Below are positions 8,756 to 17,395 of a stretch of DNA of 64,000 nt, in pieces (the stretch's first letter is position 1; every line of letters begins with the position of its first letter). A program made the translations under genes and the position numbers. This stretch comes from FEN-1297 sp963843605 (GTDB lineage: Bacteria > Bacteroidota > Ignavibacteria > Ignavibacteriales > Ignavibacteriaceae), in contig CAWJLA010000002.1 in NCBI GenBank assembly GCA_963843605.1, positions 620,001 to 684,000 on the forward strand. Reading direction: 5' to 3'. The notes beneath the pieces are model-generated. The model had not been told where the DNA came from. It did not search any database and worked only from the letters and a program-made list of their open reading frames with translations.

Positions 8756-8784
8756 AAAATAAAATAACATTGAACATTTGTCAA
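8756..8784 (-). promoter_or_regulatory. promoter of the ilv-leu operon
   Basis: On the minus strand a perfect TTGACA (8784-8779) is followed by 17 bases and TATTTT (8761-8756), running into TATTTTG, one base short of the Bacteroidota TAnnTTTG element. The same TTGACA-17-TAnnTT layout precedes the thr and met leaders. The TTG of the -35 box would be read as a start codon by an ORF finder, which argues that the leader peptide starts at the ATG 8736 instead. Confidence 0.6.
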
Positions 8785-9080
8785 GTTATTTCGTAGTAAA
8801 AATTACTAATAATGACTTACTTAACAATTTTATAACATTAGGTAAATTTTGTAATTGCCCGGTTGCATAAATATTCGAATTTCATATTTAATAGTTTCGG
8901 AATTATGTTTTGGCAATTACTGTCTTGCTGTCCGAGGTAAAGAGAATATTATGAGGGGAAATTGGTTTTTCGTTACATAAAGAGATAATATTTGATATTT
9001 AGGATCTAAAAATTCCAATTAAATTTTCGATAATTATTTATAATTGAATATATAATCATTTAACAGCGAAAAGGCACTAC

Positions 9081-9488
9081 ATGGCACTCTTAAATTGGGA
9101 AAATAATTATTCGGTAAAAGTTGCTGAAATAGACGAACAACATAAAGCTTGGATTAATTTAATTAATTATCTTCATGAAGCGATGAAAGCCGGTAAAGGT
9201 AAAGAAGTACTTGGTGACATATTGGATGAAGTTATGAACTACACTATATATCATTTCGGAAGTGAAGAAAAAATGTTTGACAAGTACAAATATCCGGATA
9301 CCGTTTCACACAAGAAACTTCATTCCGATTTTGTAAACGAGTTTAAAAAAACAAAAAGGGATTTTGACAACGGAACAATAGTTTTAAGTATTGAAGTTAT
9401 GAGCCGCTTAAAAGAATGGTTGACAAATCATATTATGAAAGCCGATAAACAATATTCCGATTTCCTAAACAGCAACGGTGTTAATTAA
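9081..9488 (+). CDS. bacteriohemerythrin
   Basis: A 135-residue four-helix O2-binding di-iron protein. All expected iron ligands are visible: H21, H58, E62, H77, H81, H117 and D122, in the motifs DEQH, YHFGSEE, HKKLH and HIMKAD. There is no signal peptide or fused signalling domain, so it is a free cytosolic bacteriohemerythrin, likely for oxygen scavenging, storage or sensing. It stands alone, divergent from the ilv operon, with a hairpin just downstream. An acceptable start is ATG 9081 after GCGAAAAGG. Confidence 0.93.
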   Translation: MALLNWENNYSVKVAEIDEQHKAWINLINYLHEAMKAGKGKEVLGDILDEVMNYTIYHFGSEEKMFDKYKYPDTVSHKKLHSDFVNEFKKTKRDFDNGTIVLSIEVMSRLKEWLTNHIMKADKQYSDFLNSNGVN

Positions 9489-9499
9489 TATTTTTATGA

Positions 9500-9519
9500 A
9501 GGCAGCTTCTATGCTGCCT
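9500..9519 (+). terminator. hairpin after the hemerythrin gene
   Basis: A perfect 7-bp stem, AGGCAGC/GCTGCCT with a 6-base loop, 11 bases after the hemerythrin stop. The downstream T content is low, so it is a moderate terminator candidate. Confidence 0.5.
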
Positions 9520-9663
9520 ACTATTCTATTTCAGTGAATAACTGTTTCGACTCTATACTTTTAAAACATACAAGTATTTCTATTATGAATAATTCTTTTA
9601 TTAATTCTATTTAGACTAACTTATTTTTATTACTCCCAAACATGCCGGAATGAAACTCTTCCC

Positions 9664-9677
9664 CGCGAAGCAGCGGA
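9664..9677 (+). repeat. shared intergenic word, copy 1
   Basis: CGCGAAGCAGCGGA occurs here and, exactly, at 45804-45817, both in AT-rich intergenic DNA. In both places GCCGGAAT lies 14-20 bases upstream (9644 and 45790). It can fold as a small CCGC/GCGG hairpin here. Possibly a degenerate interspersed repeat; two copies are too few to be sure. Confidence 0.3.
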
Positions 9678-10165
9678 GTGTTAGATACATTAGCATTATT
9701 TTATTTATCGCAGCAGGCGGCGGTAAACTAACTCATGCGAGAATAGCGGCCGGGTTTTCAAAATTTTTCCAAACTGCACCCAAATCTTCCTCAGTCAACT
9801 AGCATAGAAGCATTTATTAATATTAATATCATTCAATTTCGAGTTAGTCCTTTCCGAAATATATTATGAGGTAAAACTTCCATTTGAATTGAAAAATATT
9901 GATGATTCTGAGGAATCTCACGCGGAGGCGGTTTTTTATTTTTTATTTTCAATTTGAATTATTTATAATAATATCGATAAAATTATATTTTCGGTTCTAA
10001 TTCGTTTAAATACTCAGGCTATTATCATTTATCCTAATCTTGAATTCTAAATATATTCCAAGTAAAACAAGCAGAAATAATTGTAATATGAATTAAAACA
10101 AATACACACTGTAAAAATAATTCTGAATAATCTTTAACATTTAAAAGTCCCAAGCGGAGTAAAAT

Positions 10166-10681
10166 ATGCAAAAATACCCTCAGCAGTTAAGCAGGGGACA
10201 CAATAATGTAGTAATTGCCGTATCGCCGACTGAAGTAGGTAAAATATTTACACCTGATTCGCGCGTTGAAATTTCCGTAGAAGCTGAAAATATGAAATAT
10301 GCAAATAAGATAAATAACCTGGTTGTCAAGTTTATGAGGATAGACATTGCCGATGAAAACCAGATACTTGTGATGGAAAGATTAAAACTTTTTGACTTTC
10401 GAGAGTTCGAACTTGAAATTAGGGAAACTATGTTCAATACACTGCGAGAAAAAATTATAGAACTCCATAAAAAAGGATTTGTGCACAGAGATCTAAAACG
10501 TCCGGCAAGTTACGGCGGAGATGCATACGATAATATTATACAGGCAGAAGAAGGTTTTCGTCTAATAGATGTCGGCATCTCTGCTGTAAGGGAACGTACC
10601 GGAGATAAACTTTTTGAACAGTATGTAAAAGCTGAACTGAAAGCGCTTGAAGATTTTAGGGAATATTTGCTATCTCGCTAG
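10166..10681 (+). CDS. miniature protein-kinase-like protein
   Basis: A 171-residue protein with a recognisable kinase core: candidate ATP-binding lysine K26 (VGKIF), helix-C glutamate E41, hinge-like ILVMERL (68-74), catalytic loop H107-R108-D109, metal-binding N123 and the aspartate D135 in LIDVG where DFG would be. There is an insert between HRDLK and N123 (RPASYGGDAYD). The C-lobe after D135 is only about 35 residues, far shorter than a normal ~260-residue kinase, so substrate docking must differ. Minimal kinases such as the effector OspG have similar size. Start ATG 10166 has GGAG upstream. It stands alone; target unknown. Confidence 0.7.
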   Translation: MQKYPQQLSRGHNNVVIAVSPTEVGKIFTPDSRVEISVEAENMKYANKINNLVVKFMRIDIADENQILVMERLKLFDFREFELEIRETMFNTLREKIIELHKKGFVHRDLKRPASYGGDAYDNIIQAEEGFRLIDVGISAVRERTGDKLFEQYVKAELKALEDFREYLLSR

Positions 10682-10901
10682 ACTAGTTTATTTCCTATTA
10701 CCGAGCAGGGATTATACGGCAGGTTTTGTGAAAGGTATATTCAATATTAATTTTATAAATGCGTATGCCCCGGAAGCGGTTTCAATTAACAATTTTCCGC
10801 CGCACATATTTATTAATCTACCAGATGTACTGATAAAGATATATTAATTTTACCGGATAGGTTCGAGAGATGATTTTATTTAGCGAGTAAAATAGCAGTA
10901 A

Positions 10902-12053
10902 TTATAACCAGTCGGCGGCAACCGCATCCATAATTCTTGTGATCAGTTCTTTATTATAACGGGATATTTCGGCCTTTCTGGGAATTACATCGTATGCCGG
11001 ATCAGGGTCGGATAAATTTTTAGGAATTGCCTTCCCTATTTTATTTTCCCAGCGCAATCTCCAGTCTACCGGCAGCTGGTCCGGTATATTATAATTTAAA
11101 AGGAGACAATATAAGATAGTCCAAATTCTAGGTGCGGCGGTAATTGAGTATCCGCCTCCGAAAGTAAACAAGACTCTTCCGCTACAATATAAATCGGTTA
11201 ATTCCAGCAGCTTCCGGAAAATTTTTTCGTAATCAGCTGTCGTAAGCATTAAATCCGCCAGAGGGTCCGAATAATGGGCATCGGCACCTGCCTGAATAAT
11301 AAGTGCGTCCGGTTTGTACCATGACAGAGCACCTGCAAGTACGCCGTCCAAAACTTCAAGATAAGACTCGCCCTCGGTAAACGGTTCCAAAGGCAGATTT
11401 AATTTTAACGATCTTCCCATTCCCTTACCTAGTTCATGCACCCAGCCGGTACCAGGGAATAAATATTCACCCGACTCATGAAGAGAAATGGTCATAACTT
11501 TCTCGTCGGAATAAAAAATTTCCTGCACACCGTCACCATGGTGAACATCAATATCAACATAGGCCACATGCCATCCTGCGGAAGTCATTTCGTTTATTGC
11601 AAGTGCAAGATCGTTGTAAATACAAAATCCTTCGGCAGTGTTTCGTCTGGCATGATGAAAACCGCCCCCCATCTGAAGCACTCGCTTTGTTTTGTTCTCA
11701 ATCAGCAGCCGGGCTCCTAGTAATGTACCTCCCACCTGAAACCTTGCACCTTCAGCCATACCTTCGACAACAGGATTATCTACCGTCCCTAGTCCGTACC
11801 TTTCAATTCCGTTAATCAAATTTCCACAGCTTGCCGCTTCCACTGCCTCAACATAATCTTTATCGTGTACCTTTAATAATTCTTCGGGGCCTACAGGCTC
11901 TGGTATGTGCGGATCTTTAAATATACCAAGCTCGCTTAATAAATCGACAATCATTTCAACACGCTTTGGATCGAAAGGATGATCTTTACCCAAATAATAC
12001 TTGTTATAATTTTTATTGTATATTATTTCACACATGATATATGCACTGGCCAT
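10902..12053 (-). CDS. acuC: histone-deacetylase-family protein, AcuC-like
   Basis: A 383-residue zinc-dependent deacetylase of the arginase/HDAC fold. The catalytic pair is in MGGGFHHARR (near residue 131), zinc ligands in DIDVHHGDG (near 170) and in QAGADAHYSDPLADL (near 262); the active-site Gly-rich FTFGGGYS is near 300. In Bacillus AcuC removes acetyl groups from acetyl-CoA synthetase. Here it lies four genes from acs, after a CBS-ACT (AcuB-like) gene that it overlaps by 31 bases (13 bases if the second ATG at 12035 is used). Deacetylation of Acs is inferred from family and neighbourhood. Confidence 0.85.
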   Translation of the reverse strand: MASAYIMCEIIYNKNYNKYYLGKDHPFDPKRVEMIVDLLSELGIFKDPHIPEPVGPEELLKVHDKDYVEAVEAASCGNLINGIERYGLGTVDNPVVEGMAEGARFQVGGTLLGARLLIENKTKRVLQMGGGFHHARRNTAEGFCIYNDLALAINEMTSAGWHVAYVDIDVHHGDGVQEIFYSDEKVMTISLHESGEYLFPGTGWVHELGKGMGRSLKLNLPLEPFTEGESYLEVLDGVLAGALSWYKPDALIIQAGADAHYSDPLADLMLTTADYEKIFRKLLELTDLYCSGRVLFTFGGGYSITAAPRIWTILYCLLLNYNIPDQLPVDWRLRWENKIGKAIPKNLSDPDPAYDVIPRKAEISRYNKELITRIMDAVAADWL

Positions 12054-12652
12054 ATTACTTGAAAACCTGCATTACATATAGCTTCTGCTATAGATTTTAT
12101 TTCAATTGATCCGACTCTTAGCACAAGTCTGACCCTGCCTTCCGTATCGGGATATGTAAGTATCGAATGTATATTCACTTTTCTTTCAGCCAGAAGAGCA
12201 GTCAGTCTAGCAAGTTCTCCCGATCTGTTGGGAAGTCTTACATCCAGCCTGCCCGAGGGCTGATGTACGCCCGTGAGCTTAAGAAGAGCATCCAGTAAAT
12301 CCGTAATTGTTACAATGCCTACTATTTTCATGTCTTCTATTACTGGCATACACCCTATTTTTAATTCTCTCATTGTTTGAGTGGCCCGTTCAATCGGATC
12401 ATTCGAATGCGCTGTTTGTACAGGACGGCTCATGACATTTTTAACTTCAACTCCGGGATCGAAGGGGTGCTCTGAAAGCAAACTGGTCGCAAGACGCAAA
12501 TCTCTGTCTGTTACAACTCCAACCAGAAGGTCGTTGTCAGTTACAGGAATATGCCGTATTTTTTTTTCTATCATCAGTCTGTATGCATCGCTTAGTTTTG
12601 TATCCTGCGTAATTGTTAAAGGATCGGAGTGCATTACTTCTCGAATTAACAT
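12023..12652 (-). CDS. acuB: CBS-pair plus ACT domain protein, AcuB-like
   Basis: A 209-residue protein. Two CBS motifs (residues about 5-55 and 72-125, with HIPVTDNDLLVGVVTDRDL and GCMPVIEDMKIVGIVTITDL) form a Bateman module for adenosyl ligands. An ACT domain follows from about residue 138. The same order occurs in Bacillus AcuB (family knowledge). A GGAGGGG site precedes ATG 12652. Overlap with the acuC-like gene indicates co-translation. It may sense adenylate or acetyl-CoA status for the acetate module; that is inference. Confidence 0.8.
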   Translation of the reverse strand: MLIREVMHSDPLTITQDTKLSDAYRLMIEKKIRHIPVTDNDLLVGVVTDRDLRLATSLLSEHPFDPGVEVKNVMSRPVQTAHSNDPIERATQTMRELKIGCMPVIEDMKIVGIVTITDLLDALLKLTGVHQPSGRLDVRLPNRSGELARLTALLAERKVNIHSILTYPDTEGRVRLVLRVGSIEIKSIAEAICNAGFQVIWPVHISCVK

Positions 12653-12823
12653 TTACCCCTCCTTTGGTTTTAATACTTAATAAAATTTATGATTTCGATA
12701 CAACTAAAATGCGGTTGATTTTGGGTATAAGGGTAAAGTTGCGTAGTGGCTTTAATATAACAGATTACCCAACAACTTAAAACAATCGACAAACAACCTA
12801 CAAAATCATAAAGCATCCGACAA

Positions 12824-15241
12824 TCAATAAGTCGGTCTTTCGGCACCGCCTGTTTTAATTGATATATTAATATCGCCGGAAAATAACGGATTGCCTTCCG
12901 TTATAAGTTCCGCTCTGAAAGTCCAAAGCCATGGGATCTCTTCAATCATCTGGGAGAGTCTTCCCAGTATTTTGCAAATACCGCTTCCTTTTTGAAGATT
13001 AAGTTCCTGCATTGTTTCTTCGATATCACGGTCAGTGAGCGGAGTAATTCGCAAAAGCTTTGCAGATTCTGAAGTTTTTATTTCAATAATAGGACCGAAA
13101 AGCGGATCGGGTCTTACGGATATCATTACAGGACCGGTAGAATTCTGTTTTGCACCGTTAACCTCCATTCCGAAATAATTCATTAATTTTTTACAAGAAT
13201 CGAAATCAAGATCGATAATCTTATTTTCAGGCGAGGAGCCGGATAATACTCCTTGAATTAACTGCCTTGCTTTGTTAGCCTGAACATCGTCATACCAGAC
13301 TAATTTGCCCAAAGGTTGTTTTTTAAATTCAACATACCTTACAATTCTTCCCAATGCATTCACCGCAAGTTCGGGAAAACGAAAGGCAGGTAATTTCCGT
13401 TTATTATTCTTTTCCCCTGAATCGTTAAATAAAGAAATTGCACCGGTTGCTCCCATCAGACAAAGCAGCACCGGCTTCTCGATTCCGGTTTTTTCTTCGA
13501 CGGAAATTATGCCTCTGCGGATAGCTTCTGCAATCGTATCGGCACTGCAGTTTCCCACGCATGCAAATCCTACAAAAATAGCATCAACATTATCGTTCAG
13601 CAGAGCATCCTTCACAGTAAACTCATACATTTCAGCTGGTGCAAACGCACCGAGATTAACAACGCCCGGACCGGCAATACTTAATAAATTCATCTCGCAA
13701 GAGTCGGCAAATAATGTTGCCATCCCGGCCGAATTAGCAATTATGCTAACCTTATTGCCTTTCGGCAGCGGCTGATGTGCAATAACAAGAGCAACGTCAA
13801 AAAGATCTTCCAAAGTGGGGGCAAGAATAATACCTGTCTGCTGAAACAATGCTTCAACTTCCAGTATACCGCCGGAGTCCGTCCCGGTTTTTTCTTCAAC
13901 TGTTTTTCGTCCTGCAATACTTCTGGCGCCTTTGACGCAAAGGATTGGTTTTTTATAAGTCATTTTTCTTGCAATTCTAACAAAACGCCTGGGATTACCG
14001 AATGTTTCGAGATAAAGTATCGCCATTTTTGTATTCGGATCCTCTTCCCAAAACTGAAGCAGATCATTACCTGAAACATCCGCCCTGTTGCCGGCAGATA
14101 CAAAAGTTGTAAACCCTATTCCCTTTTCAAGAGCGTACTCGAGAATAACCAATCCTAATGCAGCCGAATGCGAAAAAAACCCTGCCTGCCCCGGAGGCAT
14201 TATCTTCGGTGCCAGGCTTGCATTAAGTCTTATTTCTGCGTCGGTGTTCATTAGTCCGAGACAGCCTGGACCTAGAAGCCTTACGCCGCGAGCGCGAACC
14301 AGTTCCGTAAGTTTTTTTTGTCTTAATATTCCTTCAGATCCCGAATCGGCAAAACCGGCTGAAACTACAAGTAATCCTTTTGCGCCGGCATTAATAGCTT
14401 CTTCGGCAACATCCTGAACTTTATCGGCTCGTATTGCTATTACTGCAAGATCAGTCTTTTCGGGTAAGTCTTTAACTGAAGAATATGCTTTTATTCCGTT
14501 CACCGAAACTGCCTGAGGATTTACAGGATAAACCGTTCCCGAAAAATTAGCGGTAAGTATGTTGCGAAAAATCATATTACCTACAGATGAGGAATCTCTA
14601 GATGCACCTACAACGGCAACAACCTTAGGGCTCAAAAGCGGGATTAAAGAATTTGCAACCGCAATTCTTTCTCGAAGTCCTGTTCTTTCCCATAGAGCTG
14701 CGGCACCGCCTACAGGTAATTCCATATGCACTGTATCGGAACTCCACGCCCTGTGACTTTCGAATCCGGAATCTTTTATTAAATTAAGCATGGGTTGATT
14801 ATCAGGAAGAATTTCCGCTTCAAGTTCAATGTAACCGTTTGCGGCAGCCAGCCCGGCCAGTTTCTCAAGAAGTATTGTGCTAATGCCTTTCCCCTGATAC
14901 TGATCTTCAATAAGAAAGGCTACCTCGGCAGACCGTCCGTTTCCCATCGAAATATAATTCCCAAGCCCGACAACTTTTTTATCTTCCTCTTCGCCCGTCA
15001 TTGCAAGCAGGCATCCGCTTTGAGTAAAATCGCCGGTGCATAATTCTTCGATTAACTTGTGAGGCACTTCGGTCATAGAAGCCATAAAACGCATTCTCAG
15101 GCTTTCGGATGAAATTCGCTTTGTAAATGCTTCTACCAAAGGGATATCGTTTTCGGTGGCAGGTTTAAAGAAGAGACCCTGACCGTTCTTTAATAGGACG
15201 TGTTCTTTGTAGTTCAAACCTTCCGGAATGATTCGGAACAT
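12824..15241 (-). CDS. pat: GNAT acetyltransferase fused to an inactive ADP-forming acyl-CoA ligase (Pat-like)
   Basis: An 805-residue fusion. Residues about 20-180 are a GNAT domain with the acetyl-CoA loop QYQGKGI (114-120). Residues 205-330 are a CoA-binding Rossmann domain (VAVVGASRDSSSVGN), and 335-630 the ligase-CoA domain. The phosphohistidine motif of active ligases (SHTG) reads E450-K451-T452-G453, so the catalytic His is missing. The C-terminal ATP-grasp is abbreviated: the usual nucleotide-binding middle is absent between GMEVNGAKQN and PVMISVRPDPLFGP. This is the design of protein lysine acetyltransferases that silence Acs, with the ligase part as a sensor. It sits between acs and the acuB/acuC-like genes. 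Confidence 0.85.
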   Translation of the reverse strand: MFRIIPEGLNYKEHVLLKNGQGLFFKPATENDIPLVEAFTKRISSESLRMRFMASMTEVPHKLIEELCTGDFTQSGCLLAMTGEEEDKKVVGLGNYISMGNGRSAEVAFLIEDQYQGKGISTILLEKLAGLAAANGYIELEAEILPDNQPMLNLIKDSGFESHRAWSSDTVHMELPVGGAAALWERTGLRERIAVANSLIPLLSPKVVAVVGASRDSSSVGNMIFRNILTANFSGTVYPVNPQAVSVNGIKAYSSVKDLPEKTDLAVIAIRADKVQDVAEEAINAGAKGLLVVSAGFADSGSEGILRQKKLTELVRARGVRLLGPGCLGLMNTDAEIRLNASLAPKIMPPGQAGFFSHSAALGLVILEYALEKGIGFTTFVSAGNRADVSGNDLLQFWEEDPNTKMAILYLETFGNPRRFVRIARKMTYKKPILCVKGARSIAGRKTVEEKTGTDSGGILEVEALFQQTGIILAPTLEDLFDVALVIAHQPLPKGNKVSIIANSAGMATLFADSCEMNLLSIAGPGVVNLGAFAPAEMYEFTVKDALLNDNVDAIFVGFACVGNCSADTIAEAIRRGIISVEEKTGIEKPVLLCLMGATGAISLFNDSGEKNNKRKLPAFRFPELAVNALGRIVRYVEFKKQPLGKLVWYDDVQANKARQLIQGVLSGSSPENKIIDLDFDSCKKLMNYFGMEVNGAKQNSTGPVMISVRPDPLFGPIIEIKTSESAKLLRITPLTDRDIEETMQELNLQKGSGICKILGRLSQMIEEIPWLWTFRAELITEGNPLFSGDINISIKTGGAERPTY

Positions 15242-15275
15242 ATTAATCTCATCTTCAAAAAAATATAACAGAAGA

Positions 15276-15318
15276 TAAAAAATATGGAGGTTCCAAACAA
15301 GTTGAAAGAACCTCCATA
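15276..15318 (-). terminator. intrinsic terminator of acs
   Basis: On the minus strand an 11-bp perfect stem (TATGGAGGTTC, arms 15308-15318 and 15283-15293) is followed by a TTTTTT tract. It lies 10 bases after the acs stop and separates satP-acs from the pat gene, which may therefore depend on read-through or its own promoter. Confidence 0.85.
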
Positions 15319-15328
15319 AAAGATCTGC

Positions 15329-17359
15329 TTATGCTAAATTTTTGATTTCTTCAACTACCTGCGGATTTGCGAGAGTAGTAATATCCCCAACATCTTGTTT
15401 GTTAGCAACAGCAGATAATATTCTCCGCATAATTTTTCCGGAACGAGTCTTGGGCATATCAGATACAATCCAGACCTTTCCGGGCTTTGCAATAGGCCCG
15501 ATTTCTTTAGCAAGTGTATCAGAAATTTTCTTCTTTATTTCCTCGCTTGCCTGAATTCCCGGTTTCAGCGAAATAAATATATGAGGTACTTTACCTTTTA
15601 TAGGATCTGCAACCGGTACCACAGCAGCTTCTCCTACTTCCTGGCACATAAGAGCGGCAGATTCCAGTTCTTTAGTTCCCAGCCTATGGCCGGCAACGTT
15701 TATAACATCGTCTATTCTGCCTAAGATTCGGAAATAACCGTCGGGTGCTTCTACTGCGCCGTCACCGGCAAAGTAAGGCCAGTCCTGCCATTTTTTACTT
15801 TTCGGATCTTTATTATACCGCTGATAGTATTGTCTTACAAACCGTTCGTCGTCTCCCCATATTGTGAGCATTCTTCCCGGCCAAGGATTCTGGATACAAA
15901 TGTTTCCGGCTTTGCCGCTACCGGCGGGAAGGGGTTTACCTTCATCATCAAATATTATAGGATAAATTCCGGGTACTCCTGGCCCCGCACTGCCGGGTTT
16001 CATATTGTGTATTCCCGGAATTGTTGAACATAAAAATCCTCCGGTTTCCGTCTGCCACCAAGTATCTACAATTGCAGCTTCCTTCTTGCCTACAACATTA
16101 TAATACCACCGCCAGACTTCAGGTTCGATAGGTTCACCCACAGTTGTCATATGTTTGAAATGGTAATTATATTTTGCAGGTTCATCAGGACCGACGCGGC
16201 GTAGTGCGCGGATTGCAGTGGGAGATGTATGAAAAATATTAACATCAAGCTCTTCTGCGACGCGCCAAGGTCTGCCTGCATCCGGATGAGTCGGAACTCC
16301 TTCAAATATTACCGACGATGCTGCCAGAGCCAGCGGTCCGTATATTATATATGAATGTCCGGTAATCCAGCCAATGTCAGCCATACACCAGTATACGTCT
16401 TCAGGCTTGATATCCTGTATATATTTTGAGGTGCCGGTAACATAAGACATATACCCGCCAATCGAATGCTGTGCTCCTTTTGGTTTTCCCGTTGAACCTG
16501 AGGTATACATTAAAAACAATGTATCTTCGGATTTAAGCTGTTCAGGTTCGACTTTAACATTACGGTATTTTTTAATTAAATCGTTCACAATAAAATCACG
16601 TCCTTCAACAAGAGGAGTTTTTGCGGAATATTTTCCGGGATATCTTTGGAAGATAAGAATTTTCTCTATCTTCTGGCCTTCTTTCAATGCTTCCTCGTAA
16701 GCAATATCCGCTTTTTCCTTATGATCGATGAGAGTACCGGCTCTGTAATATGAATCGGCGGTAATCAGTACTTTGCTCTTTGCATCTGCAACTCTCTCGC
16801 CGCAGGCCTTTCCGGAAAAACCGGAAAACACCTGAGAGTGAATAGCTCCTATACGCGCACAGGCAAGCATTGCCACCGCAATCTCCGGAATCATCGGCAT
16901 GTGCAGAGTGACGGTATCGCCTGCTTTTACTCCGCAGAAATCTTTTAGAAATGCAGCGAATTCATTTACTCTTACATAAAGTTCCTGAAAGGTAATATGC
17001 TGAATAGGCTCATTCTCCGGTTCAGGCACAAAATGTATTGCAGTTTTATTTTTATATTTAGGCAGATTACGGTCAACACAGTTATAACATGCATTTAATT
17101 TTCCGCCGGTAAACCATTTAAAGAACGGCGGGTTGCTTGAATCTAGTACTGTATCCCATTTTTTATACCAATCGAGCATGTTGGCGTATTCTTCAAAACA
17201 TTGAGGAAAATTTTCCTTACCGAAACGGTTTAAAATATTTGCGTCTTTTACATTCGCCTGAGCTGCAAAATCGGCGGTAGGTTTAAAATAATCTTCCTCC
17301 TTCCAATGAACCGCAATCTGAGACTCGGAAACCTCGTCTTCATTTTTTTTATTTGGCAT
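15329..17359 (-). CDS. acs: acetyl-CoA synthetase, AMP-forming
   Basis: A 676-residue enzyme making acetyl-CoA from acetate and ATP. The adenylation P-loop is YTSGSTGKPKG near residue 288, with DTWWQTETGG near 440 and a Gly-rich hinge after DGYFRILGRIDD. The C-terminal catalytic lysine is K642 in PKTRSGKIMRR, the residue whose acetylation inactivates Acs in other bacteria. Full length for the family. It follows satP by 36 bases, so uptake and activation are made together, and the acetylation/deacetylation genes lie downstream. Confidence 0.97.
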   Translation of the reverse strand: MPNKKNEDEVSESQIAVHWKEEDYFKPTADFAAQANVKDANILNRFGKENFPQCFEEYANMLDWYKKWDTVLDSSNPPFFKWFTGGKLNACYNCVDRNLPKYKNKTAIHFVPEPENEPIQHITFQELYVRVNEFAAFLKDFCGVKAGDTVTLHMPMIPEIAVAMLACARIGAIHSQVFSGFSGKACGERVADAKSKVLITADSYYRAGTLIDHKEKADIAYEEALKEGQKIEKILIFQRYPGKYSAKTPLVEGRDFIVNDLIKKYRNVKVEPEQLKSEDTLFLMYTSGSTGKPKGAQHSIGGYMSYVTGTSKYIQDIKPEDVYWCMADIGWITGHSYIIYGPLALAASSVIFEGVPTHPDAGRPWRVAEELDVNIFHTSPTAIRALRRVGPDEPAKYNYHFKHMTTVGEPIEPEVWRWYYNVVGKKEAAIVDTWWQTETGGFLCSTIPGIHNMKPGSAGPGVPGIYPIIFDDEGKPLPAGSGKAGNICIQNPWPGRMLTIWGDDERFVRQYYQRYNKDPKSKKWQDWPYFAGDGAVEAPDGYFRILGRIDDVINVAGHRLGTKELESAALMCQEVGEAAVVPVADPIKGKVPHIFISLKPGIQASEEIKKKISDTLAKEIGPIAKPGKVWIVSDMPKTRSGKIMRRILSAVANKQDVGDITTLANPQVVEEIKNLA

Positions 17360-17395
17360 ATCTAACTCCTCGATACTTTTTAAACATAAATTGAA

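Larger units (their letters stand above)
9489..10165 (+). other. 677-base intergenic stretch
   Basis: Apart from the hairpin at 9500-9519 I see no gene, tRNA or repeat array. A GC-rich island at 9664-9677 shares a 14-base word with 45804-45817. A short GC-rich patch near 9915-9935 (TCTCACGCGGAGGCGG) interrupts AT-rich DNA and is followed by T-runs, without a convincing stem. Confidence 0.6.

Noticed and set aside
9905..9945. GC-rich patch followed by T-run as a terminator or repeat relic
   Set aside because: No complementary arm can be found; only a loose likeness to dispersed CACGCAGAGGCG-type repeats.
10682..10901. Decayed gene between the kinase and acuC
   Set aside because: Short open stretches exist, but no frame keeps a recognisable motif.
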